DNA of 64,000 nt from Nautilus pompilius (lineage: Eukaryota; Mollusca; Cephalopoda; Nautilida; Nautilidae). The stretch lies in assembly GCA_018389105.1 (NCBI GenBank), contig JACATO010000306.1, forward strand, positions 1,966,001 through 2,030,000, in the 5' to 3' direction. A program made the position numbers and the translations under genes. This document shows positions 24,005-35,179 of the stretch, in pieces (positions within the stretch are counted from its first letter, which is position 1; each line of letters starts with the position of its first letter). The notes below the pieces were generated by a model. It ran no database searches and had not been told where the DNA came from. It was given only the letters and a program-made list of their open reading frames with translations.

Positions 24005-25902
24005 GTAAGTTTTTATTTATTTATCTTTAGAAATAAAATTTCGATTTTTACTTGTCCCCCTCTCTCTCTCTCTCCCCACGTTAATACTTCACTTTATTAG
24101 TTTTATACATAATTTACATTAGAGGACATGGCAAAGTTACTGCTGGAAAGCTGTTTAGTCATAACATTTGTTCACTTCCTAATATTATTATATCCTGTGT
24201 TTAAAAAAAGATTTAAAAACTAATTTTTGGAATATTTTGTGCATATAAAAGAAAAAATAAGAATAGAAACATTTTCACAAATCATCTAAATACAGAGCTT
24301 TTGTTAAGCTCTGTATTGCCGTGAATTTTAGTTAAAACAACCCAAAATTTTGGCAAAAAATATTTATCCTGGTGAATATCAAAACTGTAAAAATTAAATT
24401 ATTCATTGAACTTGCTGTATCAGGCAGTGTGTAAGCAAAATCAAGATTAGTGTTAATAAAAACATCAAGAAGTAGCAATCTAAGTAATATTTAATGCAAA
24501 TTTTATTTTAAATTCTTAGTATTTGAAGCACCAATTGCTTGAAATTTGAATGCAATTTTTGTTGACAGTCAATCTTGTTCTTGAAGTTCATAACTTAAAT
24601 TATTTTTTCTTTATATTTAATCACACCAATTTGAAATTTTAAAATATGAATTAGGAGTATCAACAAAAACATTTTGATATCTAATAAATAAAAAAGGAAA
24701 TAATACATTAGTCTCCATTTGTTAAGTAGATTTTGTTAATCTCCAAAATTTTTGCAAGGCACTAGGTTTAGATTTGCACTCTGAAATTGTTATTGATTTC
24801 ATAACAGAAGTTAGCATAATGAAGAAGTAAGAGTTTGTTTTTTTGCCTTGTTTTCATATTGGTTCAAATGGTTTCTGATCATTAGTTTTCCTTAATAACT
24901 TGCTGGAAGTTAAAATTTTTTCAAAATTCTCTTTACCTGTTCTCATCCACAAAATCTCTGCATATTTATCTAATCTGTTTGTTTGCAGTTACATTGGTTT
25001 TTCCAAAGTCCAAACTTAAAGCATAAAATGTACAACAGATGGTTGCTAATTCATAAGAGTTGTTGCCATTCTATGAAACAAAAGTATCTAAGTCTCTCTA
25101 ACCTGTCGCTTAAATAGCAGTTTTTCTACTTATTACGGAAAGTTCTCAAGATCTGTTTACATTCTTACTGAATATAGATTTAGATGCATGAGATTTTTTT
25201 TATATAGTAGTAAATTATTTTTACACTTTTAAAAATTTTAGTGATATCTTTATATTGTGTAGCTTTTGAATAATGCTTATTTTTAAGCAGCAATGTACCT
25301 ATGATCACTGTTATAGGACAAACTTTAAAAATCTCTCTGAACAAACAGGTCAAGAAATCATTTGAGATATTGAGATATCATCTGTTAGTAACAAAGTTGA
25401 TAACAGTATAACGTTTACATTACTCCAGAAAGGTAGTATATCCACATATACTCAACAGCTTATTTTTTATTTTAATGTTTGGGTCAACTCAAGATATTAC
25501 ATAACAATGCAAATCATGAAGGACTTTACACTGAAATCTGATTTAGAAACAATAAATAGATGCTCCAGATAGAAATAATTACTACCTCTGATGCCATAGC
25601 TCAGAAATGACATCTGGATTTTTGTACATTTGTACAAAAGTCTGGAAAAATTAAGTCTGAAACAACAGTAAAAAAATGAATCAGCTATTGAAATTTGTTG
25701 TAGTCTTGCTGTAACCTCCAAGCATCACAACTAGGTTTGGCAAAATCTATATAAGCTAGTGATATTCACACAGAGAACACATGAAAAGTAATCTTTATTT
25801 TATTACTTAATGTCTAAAGCATCACTTGGTACAGTTATGTAGTGCTCTCTAGAGCATTCCTAAAGTTTTTACATCACTTGGATGATTCATGTTATATCAC
25901 GC

Positions 25903-25924
25903 ACTATATATATATATATATATA
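25903..25924. repeat. (TA)n microsatellite
   Basis: About ten TA units in intron 2. Confidence 0.93.
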
Positions 25925-26934
25925 AAAATAAAAGCAGCCATTTACTGGTTGATTTTTAGTGAACCAACATGGTTATCTAGTTGCCAGCCTGCACTTAATG
26001 ATGCTGATTACGTGATCTTGTTGTCCCAAGAAGCAGTAAACTGTTCTAGCCACCCAGAGAAATTATTAATCCATGTATTTTCTTTCTTGTAATTTTTGTT
26101 GTTGGTTTTTTCAATAATGAAATCTAATAGTGATTGTTTCGTTTTTTTCTGAACACCACCATGGCAGTCTATTACTCATGTGAAATGTTGACAGTATTAG
26201 TTTATGTATTGCAAATTACTTTATTTTTAAAAAGTCTACTTAAAGTAAGTTCTTGTTAATCAAGGCAAATTGTACTTATTTTGCAGTAAATGTTTTGTGG
26301 CTATTTTCATTTACTAAAGATATTAAACATCAGATTTGAAGGCTCAGCCTATAGAAATGGGTCAGTTTTGCCTGACTAACTTTTAATACAAAACTCTAAA
26401 CCTGTTTTATTTACACTACTCAAAACTGAATATTTTTTCATAAAATTGAGAAAACAAATTTTAGTTTAATGTGGTAGAAAATTTAAATTGGTAATCTGTT
26501 ATCCTGGTTTTGTTGCATTTTTTTTCACATGGATATTTTAAAGTGGTAACAATAGTTTGTAATGGGCAAATTACTGTATTTAAATGTAATGATTATTTTA
26601 AAAGATGATGAAGAGTAAATGGTTACTCTTTTTTTTTTTTATCTATAAGTAATCTGAACTGGCTTAACCCTATATTTTTAAAGGTAACATTGTTTTGTAA
26701 ATTTTCATGAAATTTATAGATGAATGTGTTGTACAAGTTAACTGACACCATCTCATCATGTGATATGAAATATAGTGGTTGCAATTTCAGACACCAATTT
26801 GGTTAACAGCTTTTGTGAATCAATAATAATGCTGCTTGTATTTCAAGTAAAGCAATCATTATATTTAGATAAATCAATCTCATCATTATGCATGGCTTGT
26901 CCATCTTTGTGATTTGGTGGTATGTAAATGAGCT

Positions 26935-27240
26935 GTAGTATCATTATCAGTAATCTGGTGAGAAGCAGGTCTGTGGTTCAGAGCCAAACCAGGAAGACAA
27001 ATACACAAGGTGGTCTCCAGTTGCCTCCTTCAACAAATGTGTGTGTATGACAAAAGGCCCTACTGGAATTCTTCATTTTTAGGGGTGGAAGGAAGCCAGA
27101 GTGACCAGAGAAAAATCTATGCAACTGGCTGAAGAAGAAACCAGGCTGGGAAATATGCCAAACCAAACTGGGATTCAAACTGGTTCTTCAACCTAGCAGT
27201 CTAGTTTGCCATTAGATGACTACGCATTCTCACTAGACAT
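26935..27240 (-). mobile_element. tRNA-derived SINE copy, family 1 (inverted)
   Basis: On the minus strand it reads a tRNA-like head (CTAGACTGCTAGGTTGAAGAACC, then AGTTTGAATCCC as B box), TTTGGTTTGGCATATTTCCC, GCCTGGTTTCTTCTTC, GCCAGTTGCAT, TCTCTGGTCACTCTGGCTTCC, CCAGTAGGGCC, and then diverges. The SINE explains the minus-strand open frame at 26978-27178. Confidence 0.82.
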
Positions 27241-27609
27241 AATGAAAAAAGTACAATACCTTTTCAAAAATGATAGAGAATTAAACAGCAAAATATTTTT
27301 AAAATTTGATTATTTAATTTTTTTACCCTTTGCAAATATTCTAATTATTTTGGTCACTTAATTAGCAGTTGCTACTTTTTAAGAATTTATTTTGCCAGTT
27401 AAAATGGAAGATGGGTACGTTAGGCAATCTTTAAAACTGGTGAGAATAATCTGCATTATTTGCCTGTCTGTCTAACCTACAAGGTTTTGAAGTGTTTTTG
27501 TTAAAGATTAATTATTGAAGTACAAAAGTACAATTTGGATAATAAAGTTTTCTATTTGATTGGTTTGAATGGTATATCATGATTATTTACAAATGGATCT
27601 CTTTGCTAA

Positions 27610-27710
27610 ATACTAAGTGCCAAACACCACATGGCATAAGATTGATAATACTACCACAGCACTGTGCTCCCTCTCCAGGCTCATCGCTCTCTTAGGCATT
27701 GTTGTATGAG
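27610..27710 (+). mobile_element. SINE fragment, family 1 (3' part)
   Basis: Contains GTGCCAAACACCACATGGCATAAG followed by AGCACTGTGCTCCCTCTCCAGGCT, the closing block of the family-1 SINE body. The 5' two thirds are absent. Confidence 0.5.
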
Positions 27711-28239
27711 AGGGAAAATAATACAAAGATGGTATTGATACCAAAAATTCTAATAAGATTATGAAATTTGAACACATCAAATTATGGTTTTGATTATAAT
27801 TGCTACCTCCAGTGTTTATTAGGGTAAATAAAAAAAAAAAAAAACATAACTCTACTGAAAATGAAATCCAAACATTTTTATGATTACCAGTATTCACTAC
27901 ATCTACCACTGGACAGATGCATCAGCAAACAGGGTCCTGGGTGTTTAAGTCATAGTACAGAGAAGGTTGACTAGTGTGATTAATTTATTCATGCTCATAA
28001 ATTATGAAGAAAGTTTAGCTTACAGGCATCTTCATGTTGATACTTAAGTATTCACAATTTTTTCTGGCAATGAAATTGTAGATTTAGATAGGTTTTTCAA
28101 CATTGGTGGCATATCAGATTTTAAGATGTGATGAGTATAAAATAAACACTAAGTACTCTAGACTAAAAATCCAGGGATGATTAAGGTAATCCTGTATAGT
28201 TGAGGCAAAAAGCATAAATATTTTTTAACCCGCCCCTCA

Positions 28240-28484
28240 CGAGCCAGGTGGACACTTTCCTGTTGGTACAAAAACCCATGTGATTGCAGAAAAGTAGATT
28301 TCGTTTCTATTTTTTGTTTAAGAATCTCCGTGGGCAGAGAGACGCCGTCTGCTGGCCTCTATTTTGTTCTCTGTGCATCACGTGAAAAATTATTGAAAAA
28401 TCTCTTCCCCAATTTCATAGGTAGAAACTTCAGTGAAGTGTTAATAATGTCTAGTAAAACAAAAGAAGTCTCTCAAATTACTAC
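28240..28484 (+). promoter_or_regulatory. Candidate internal promoter in intron 2
   Basis: A CpG-containing, relatively GC-rich island in AT-rich intron DNA. It holds GCCCCTCACGAGCC, GACGCCGTC and a CACGTG E-box at 28379-28384, the same element found in the main promoter region. It directly precedes the candidate alternative first exon. Promoter function is inferred from composition and position only. Confidence 0.35.
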
Positions 28485-28625
28485 ATGATTAGTCCCACGG
28501 CAGCGCTGGTTATGTTCAAGGAAGAGCACAAGAAAGACAGTCAGATGAGCAGCTTTCCTACCAATGATAAAGTTAACATCTTTATCAGTCCATTGAAGCA
28601 GAAGCGCAGGAGGCGGCGCATAGCA
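28485..28625 (+). CDS. Candidate alternative first exon (47 codons)
   Basis: An ATG at 28485 opens 47 codons without a stop, ending exactly at a GTAAGT donor in phase 0. The peptide starts MISPTAALVMFKEEHKKDSQ and ends in ISPLKQKRRRRRIA. Exon 3 begins in phase 0, so splicing to it would be in frame and would replace residues 1-91 of the adaptor, including the KKKH lipid-binding site, with a short polybasic leader. The stretch stands out by CpG content and codons unlike the flanking intron. I do not recognise the peptide. It could equally be the first exon of an unrelated nested gene, or non-coding. Confidence 0.38.
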
Positions 28626-29284
28626 GTAAGTCAGAATTGATCATGTGTGTTGCCTGCTTGCCTCGGGTATATATCTGTGTACTACTGAAAACTCAAATGT
28701 CTTTAACCTGTTCATTTTTTTTTTTTTTTCAATTTTCGTTCTGAAAGTCATTTTGAAATCTGTGTGATACATTATGTTCAAATGTCACCGTTTTGGATGT
28801 TTCCACAAAGATGAGCTAAGGAATGTCAGCAACCCCATAGTAAAGAGTGACTGCCTGGCTCATGAGGGGCGTGTTAAAATAGGCTTGATTTGCACTTTTT
28901 TAGTGGAAGATGTGTATATGAGTTTCACTGAAAATCATTGTGCTTTTGGTGCTAATAAAGTGATAGTTGTTGAGATGGCAATGCAAGTGAAAATACAAGG
29001 CCTAAACTTTTTGTACTAATGTCTTTTTCAACCAAGTCATTGAATATTTTGTGCATGTCTAAATTAAATTTTGTTGGAATGGTTTTGGCATAGATTTTCT
29101 ATAAGTTATATGGATGTTAAGGATTAAATTATTGGAAAAGCTTAGTTTGGATCACGTGTCGGGCATTTTTAAAACTGAGCATCTTTACTATTTAAATTCT
29201 GTAATCTGCAAGACTTGATTTTATAAAGCAATATTTAATTGATTTGTAAATGAGCAGTCTAAATCTTTAGCAGTAATTTAAATA

Positions 29285-29505
29285 TTAACTAGATGGCCCA
29301 GTGGTTAGTTCTATTGGACAAGTTCTAACCAAGGCTAATGGCTTGAGTTTGGTTTGGCTTATTCGTGTATCTCCCTAACATAGTTTCTTTCTTTTCTCTT
29401 CACCTGCTAGATGTGTAATTTGCAGCACTATACTTCCTTGCCAGGGCAGTCTCCCTTCTCATAGTTGCTTGAGAACGGTATTATTGCTACTAATTATTAT
29501 GACAC
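29285..29505 (+). mobile_element. tRNA-derived SINE copy, family 1
   Basis: The head TGGCCCAGTGGTTAG is a good A-box match and GAGTTTGGTTTGGC sits where the B box should be. The body gives CATAGTTTCTTTC, a TCTTCACCTGCTAG segment, GCAGCACTATACTTCC and CCAGGGCAGTCTCCC. The central part is deleted relative to the copy at 21840. Confidence 0.75.
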
Positions 29506-30301
29506 AATTTTCAGCTTTATTTGTCCAAATGATTGCAGAATTTTGTAAAGTACTTTTTTTATAACTTGTGCACAGGTCAAGCTATCCATTTCTGCATATC
29601 ATACTACTGTAAAAATTATAGTACAACATGTTAACTAATTGAAGAAAAAAAAATGAAAACTTAGAATTAAATTTTTTACCAATTTAGATCTTTATTTGTT
29701 ATGCTTGGTTTTTGCAAACCTGATTTGCTGTGCAATAAACAGCAAAAAAAACAAACTCCATCTGTTAAAATTAAATTAACCATACTGTCATTTTTAAATA
29801 TTTTATATTTGATTATCCATCTTAGTTTTTCTGCAGGCATCATTTTCCTCAGTATAATACCAGCCAAGTGACTAAAATCTTACTTGCCTATAGACTACAT
29901 CTGCATACTGTATGAGTCTGATTTTGGTAACATTTTCTACCGAAATGTAACTTTTTTTTTTAAAAAAAGAAGAAATATTTAAAGTGTGTAATGGGTTTAT
30001 GAATGATATACTTACAGTGGATTGAATACTTAATTTCTTGAAAACAAAACAAACAAAAAAAATTGATTTGTAACTTAATATAGTTTGCAGGGCTTTCTCT
30101 GAAAGTCATATCTTATACATATTGCTAAAGTTGTTCTTATTAAATTTGTTGCTTCTTCTTAAACAATAAAAAACAAAAACAATTTGATTAAATCTTTTAT
30201 GCATTCCTAAATTTCTGGTCTTAGTGGAAACCCTGTCTTACATGTTTACTGTTAGCTGTTTTTCAAAAACTTGCACTGTACCTAGGCTGTTTGTTTTTCA
30301 G

Positions 30302-30377
30302 CGTTTCACACAGTATTTGGCATCCAGTAACTGCTCATTTAATCTTAGTGGCTTTCTGGATAAAAGTGGAGTCCAAG
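30302..30377 (+). CDS. PICALM: PICALM/AP180-like, coding exon 3 (residues 92-116)
   Basis: The exon encodes RFTQYLASSNCSFNLSGFLD KSGVQ plus one base of the next codon, matching RFIQYLASRNTLFNLSNFLD KSGLQ of human CALM (ANTH helix 5 and the following loop). The acceptor is GTTTTTCAG, the donor GTAAGAG, phase 0 to phase 1. Three candidate alternative exons around it (28485, 30622, 33120) are all phase-compatible with it, which makes this the junction where isoforms would diverge. Confidence 0.97.
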
Positions 30378-30621
30378 GTAAGAGTTAATGATATTTTAGT
30401 TTAAAACGGACAGACACTAATGGCGTTATTTGTATTAGCAGATTATCTTTGCCTGCATGTCTCCATGATAATGTATGGCCATACTTTCTTGTTTACTTCG
30501 TAAGGAAAAAAAAAAAGTGGTTCCAAAATAGTCCAATGTTTGACTCCCTCTTTTCCTTCCCTTCATCTCTTTTGTTTCTTCTTACAATTTGACTTTGAAT
30601 CTTAGTTTCTTTCCGTTTCAG

Positions 30622-30675
30622 TCAGTCATCCCACTGGTAGCAGTTCAACAGATTCTCACCCCATGAAAACTGAAG
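30622..30675 (+). CDS. Candidate cassette exon (18 residues) between exons 3 and 4
   Basis: A pyrimidine-rich acceptor (TTTCTTTCCGTTTCAG) and a GTAAAA donor bound 54 nt, starting and ending in phase 1 exactly like the exon 3/exon 4 junction. Inclusion adds VSHPTGSSSTDSHPMKTE after Gln116, and the following Gly-Tyr-Asp is preserved. The inserted peptide is Ser/Thr-rich with no predicted structure, suiting a surface loop of the ANTH domain. From memory, insect lap proteins carry an extra segment at this same place, which supports an alternative exon but is not proof. A second AG four bases into the exon (30624-30625) could act as an alternative acceptor but would shift the frame. Confidence 0.6.
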
Positions 30676-33119
30676 GTAAAAATATAAACAACTTAATCCG
30701 AACTAATTTTCTCATATCAATGAATAAAATCTGTATAGTCAAATGAAGCTACTACTTTAAGAATGCATTGTTGACATTCAGTTAAATTATATTTCTCACT
30801 AGAGTTAACTCGTTTGCAAGAAAATTCTGCATAGATTTGTTTGTAGAATTTTTGTTACAGAGTCAATTGTCTGCTATCTGTGTGTTTATGAAACATTTGT
30901 GGTTAGGGAGTTTTTCTGAGCATGCAAACTGTTCATTGCCTTGAAATGCTTTCTTTTTAGTTTTTGTCATGAAATTAAAAGCTTTTTATCAGCTTGTTTT
31001 TTCCCCCTTATTCTCTTCCTTGATGCCAAATGGAAAGCTCACTTTTCAGCTGCAATGTTGTAAACTAAATCATTTTCTTTTTAATTTTGTTTATTTATGT
31101 CATGTTTTTTTTTTCCACTTTATTGGTACTTGAGAGTATTTTTGGGAATCAGCGTCAAAGATGGGTAGGGAGGTCAAAAGAAACATTAATTATTTGAATT
31201 TTAGCGATTTTAATGATTGATTAAACCTATTGTGATTTTTCTGTCAAAAATGATGCCCATACAGTAGGAACTTGTAACATTCATTTTCAGCGGTATGTTA
31301 AATATATATTAAATTTATTTTTAAAAAGTTATTAACCCAGCACTCATGGGATCTACTTGTTCAGCCAGTTATTTTTCTATAGTTTTACTATCTAGGGCAA
31401 TATTAGGATAATTTTATAGGCATAATTAAAGCATTTGATTTATAGAATATCACTTAAAATAAGTTTATTTATATATTATATTGCGTTGTTACTAAAACTG
31501 TAATAAAGAACTTTTTTTCCACATTCTTATGTATTTGTAAAGATTTCTCATTTAAAAAGCGGATAAAAACAATGAAAAAAACTGTAGCATGTGGCACTTG
31601 TTACTTCAGAATAAGCACAACTGATTAATTGATTGGACTAAAACTACCTACCTAGAAAAAATCTACTACTATAGTATGAAGAACTACAGATTTATTCTGA
31701 TAAAATGAAATTTTGTAATATTTAAATCGTTGTTTGTAAGAATAAATAATAACTTCAGGTATACAAAACAAAAGAAATCCTGTAGTTTTAGTGACATCAT
31801 ATTTTCTTTTGTTGAATATTTGGAGGTTGCCATGGAATTATTTATCAAAAATTTTAATATTACAGCTTTAAATGGCTGAAACACTAGTTAGCAAATCTCC
31901 TTAAAGTTTTGGTTTTGAAGTTCAAATATTGAAAACAATTATGTTAATATGGAAAATGTAATGAGTGATTAGTGCAATGGATTCTTTCATTTTCGTCATT
32001 ATTTACTTGGTAATTGATTGCCAAATTTGCAGGTTACTTTTAATGACCCAATAAAAAAACAGAATTTTTAATCATCAGTTTTTGTGTCATGATATAAAAA
32101 TTTATCTTTTTAACTAAAGATTGAAAAATAATTTGTATTCATATATTTTTACTTTATTACATGAGAATGGTCATCTTTGGTTTTGAAGGGCAGCCATTAA
32201 TTTCTTGTTATTAGTTTATTAATTAATCTGTAATCAAATTATTTATTAATGTTTCCTGCTAAGTTTCTTGGTACAGACAGACATTTATTTCCCTTTTTTT
32301 CCCATCCAACTTTTTTTCCTATGGATTCTGCCTTTATTCTCATGCTAGTGATTGATTTAGAAAGCTTTTCATATAAGTGCAAATAAATTAAAGTCAAAAT
32401 GAACTTTTAGCTCAGTAAATCCTTTTTTTCCTGGTAGTTTTCGTAGAAGCCTTAGTTCTGACTGATCTAAGAATTATTAGAGAACATGTGTAAAGGGCTA
32501 TTCCACTGAAATAATACATTTAAAAAGTTAGCAGGGAATTTTTAAAATAAACACCTCATTTAGATGTCAAAGAGAATAGATTGTCCAAGAACTATTAGTA
32601 TTTGCAAAAATGAAAGGCAATGGTATAGCATTTCTAATGATTAATAAGTTAAAATATTATATAATTCTGATAAATAATATATTCTTTCAAGTACATTATT
32701 TGATTTGTTCTTTCTTAGCCTCTTAAAACGTTATAGGCCTTTGACTAAAACTTTACTGGTAGATATCTGTTGATGCTGGCTAATTAGATCGAATTTGCTA
32801 GAGCACCAAATTCCATCATCCAGATTTTGTTGTTGACAGTGAAGAAAAAGAATGTTTAAAAGGACATTATTTATACAAAGTATAAAATTCCAAATCTCTG
32901 GTACTGTGCTTGGTTTCTTAGAAAACTAAAGATTATGCTTTTTCACACTAAATGTCCCATCAAGGTTAAAGGTTTTTTTTTGGTTTATTTTAAAGTTTTT
33001 AAAAATTATGAAATAGTTAAGACAAACTGACTCTTTGAAACAAAATCCACAAACAACTTGCCTTGAAGTTTTCTTGCAAATAATCAATTTAAAACAGATT
33101 TCTCTCTTCTTCTTCTTAG

Positions 33120-33214
33120 ATGTTTCATTGAAGAATTATGCTCGGCTTATTGACATCAAGCTTTCTCATGGCTTGTCCAATCCAAGAACCACTCTTCCAA
33201 TCCCAAGTCCCTGA
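33120..33214 (+). CDS. Candidate alternative terminal exon
   Basis: After a strong polypyrimidine acceptor (TTTCTCTCTTCTTCTTCTTAG) comes a frame which, in phase 1 after exon 3 or after the cassette, reads Asp and then 30 codons (VSLKNYARLIDIKLSHGLSN, PRTTLPIPSP) to a TGA at 33212-33214. No donor follows, so it would end the transcript; the first good AATAAA downstream is at 34231. Joined to exon 3 it yields a protein truncated inside the ANTH domain. I do not recognise the tail. It could also be the last exon of an independent gene nested in this intron. The excellent acceptor and coding-like composition in AT-rich DNA are the evidence. Confidence 0.42.
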
Positions 33215-33764
33215 CCTGCCTTAGCACTTGCTAACTTGCCATTAGCACACATTGCTTATTGAAAGAAGTTATAAGAAAGGAATTTTAACTTAGCTTTGTT
33301 TGATACTAGCTCAACAAACTTGGAAAATATATTTGAGCTCCTCAACTTTTTAAAATTTTCTTTTAAGCAGTTTAAGGCAAAGATTTACTACTAAACTATA
33401 ACAGAAGCATCACTTTTCAGCTATTGATGTGCAAACTGAGTTACTGTTTCTTTCAACACCAGATATGTAAGTAACAGTGTTTAGTAAAATCATGTAAAAC
33501 TTGTAGGTTCATGTTAGGAGTAGGTCAATCTTTATGCATGAATCAAGACTGTATCTTCTCTTTTCAAAGCCACTGATTAAGGAATCTTGGGTTTCTGAGT
33601 CAAAGTGTTCATTATGTTCTTGGCATTTCAATTAGGTTAGATGACAGTCTGGCATCTAAAAAGAAAAAAAAACTGATTGTTACTTTGGTTGCAGTGATTT
33701 TTGATAGGATTAGATTAAATATTGTTTAGTGAAAACATGAGATATGTGGATTTGCAGCATTCCG

Positions 33765-33819
33765 CTATGCTGGTTTTGATGAGATATGAATAATAATTTT
33801 TTTAAAAAAACCAGCATAG
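33765..33819. repeat. Perfect 13-bp inverted repeat
   Basis: CTATGCTGGTTTT (33765-33777) and its exact complement AAAACCAGCATAG (33807-33819) flank a 29-nt A/T-rich loop, in intron 3 and within the possible 3'UTR of the alternative terminal exon. Confidence 0.8.
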
Positions 33820-34230
33820 TATCTTGGGGATCAGGCAGCATTTAGTTAAAACAACATGCAATTTTTGTTACCCAGTCTATCTGCAACAAATACAGCGGTA
33901 AGTGTTTACTAGGCACCACCCAACTGTGTTTTGTGAAGATGGTGTTTATTTTCAGAAATCTTGAATTTTTTTTTTTTTTTTAACTTACCTCAACACTAGT
34001 TACTATGTTACATTGGGTAGTTTCTAATGCTGTTGACACCTGAGGATTTGCCAAAAGGTTTGAAGGTGTCACATGCTAGGAAGCTGGCTATTATGTGCTT
34101 GGATGATGGATTGAGTTCTGCTACAGTGTCGACTATACAAATTAAAGTTTTTCTTGGAATTAATTTCCTGAGTATGTTGTTGAAAAATTTCAGCTGTACA
34201 ATGTTATAAGATTAACTGCTAGAATGGGAT

Positions 34231-34236
34231 AATAAA
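34231..34236 (+). terminator. Possible polyadenylation signal for the alternative terminal exon
   Basis: AATAAA about 1 kb after the TGA at 33212. In sequence this AT-rich the hexamer is common by chance, so the link is weak. Confidence 0.2.
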
Positions 34237-34449
34237 ATCTGTAAAATCTAAAACTAACTACTTTATGGACACTAATATAAATCAAGAAGTCTTGAATTTT
34301 AAACTTTGATAAAACTAACTTTGGCAGTTTATTAAAACTTAATTTTGCACATGTATTGTTAGATAAATGCTGTTCAGCTATAAATTAGATTGATTTCTGA
34401 TGATGGATAATCATGCAACTGTCAGTACATATATCCGTTGTTGTCATAT

Positions 34450-34715
34450 GCTTCCCCAGTTGTGGGGGTGGTAGGTCTTTATCTCAGTGAGATTAAGGAT
34501 TATATACTTACTAAGTGTTACACAACTACTACTTAGCATGAGAGGCCATGAGTAAAAGTCTTCAATAAAACTTTATTTTTAGATTTGGGAGGAAACCAGA
34601 GAGTTTAAAGGAAAGCCGTGTGACTAGCTAGAGAAAAAGAGCAAGAAGAAACTATGGCATGGCCTTCAGCCTTATCATTTTATTAGTCTAACCACCAGAT
34701 TTGAATCAATATTTT
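34450..34715 (-). mobile_element. tRNA-derived SINE copy, family 1 (inverted)
   Basis: On the minus strand: a diverged head with TGGTTAGACTAATAAAATG, AAGGCCATGCCATAGTTTC, TTCTTGCTCTTTTTCTC, TAGCTAGTCACACGGCTTTCC, TCTGGTTTCCTCCCAAATC, and TTTTATTGAAGACTTT in place of the CTAGTAGGGGTTT block, followed by a diverged 3' part. It lies in intron 3. Confidence 0.75.
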
Positions 34716-35179
34716 TTTTTTTTTTTTGCAAACTTATTTTTAATAGGAATTAACATTATTTCATTATGCATTACCATTATAAATAATGTCAAAAGTTAAA
34801 TTATCATGAAGTTGATCAAATCAATACTTTATCAAAAAATAGTGCCCTGCAATATTAAGTTGGCAGTCTCCATAAACAAATGTATTTGGCTAAAATTTAC
34901 CTATTTCAGGTGCAATTAAAGATATTGGAAATCTAGATATGCAAATAACCAGTGTGTACTATTATCATGACCAAAACTTTGATATTTCTCATGGATCAAT
35001 GGCCATTATTATTATGAAGTGCACAGAAACGTCATTGCTGCAGCAAAGTGACATTGTGTCATTACTTAGCATGTCTGCACTCATCATCAGGATTCTCTTG
35101 CCAATTCACCCATATAACAAGAATGAACCAAGGAATGGTCTGTCATATCCACTGACTTTGATACAAAGGGTGTGTAACA

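Larger units (their letters stand above)
24005..30301 (+). other. Intron 2 (6.3 kb)
   Basis: Donor GTAAGT, acceptor TTGTTTTTCAG. It contains an inverted family-1 SINE at 26.9-27.2 kb, a SINE fragment at 27.6 kb, a plus-strand SINE at 29.3 kb, a perfect 12-bp hairpin at 24289-24317, a (TA)n tract and, near its 3' end, the CpG-rich candidate alternative first exon at 28485-28625. The stretches 24320-25890 and 25930-26930 hold nothing I recognise. Confidence 0.9.

Noticed and set aside
26978..27178. Minus-strand 66-codon frame as a small gene
   Set aside because: It is fully contained in an inverted SINE copy.
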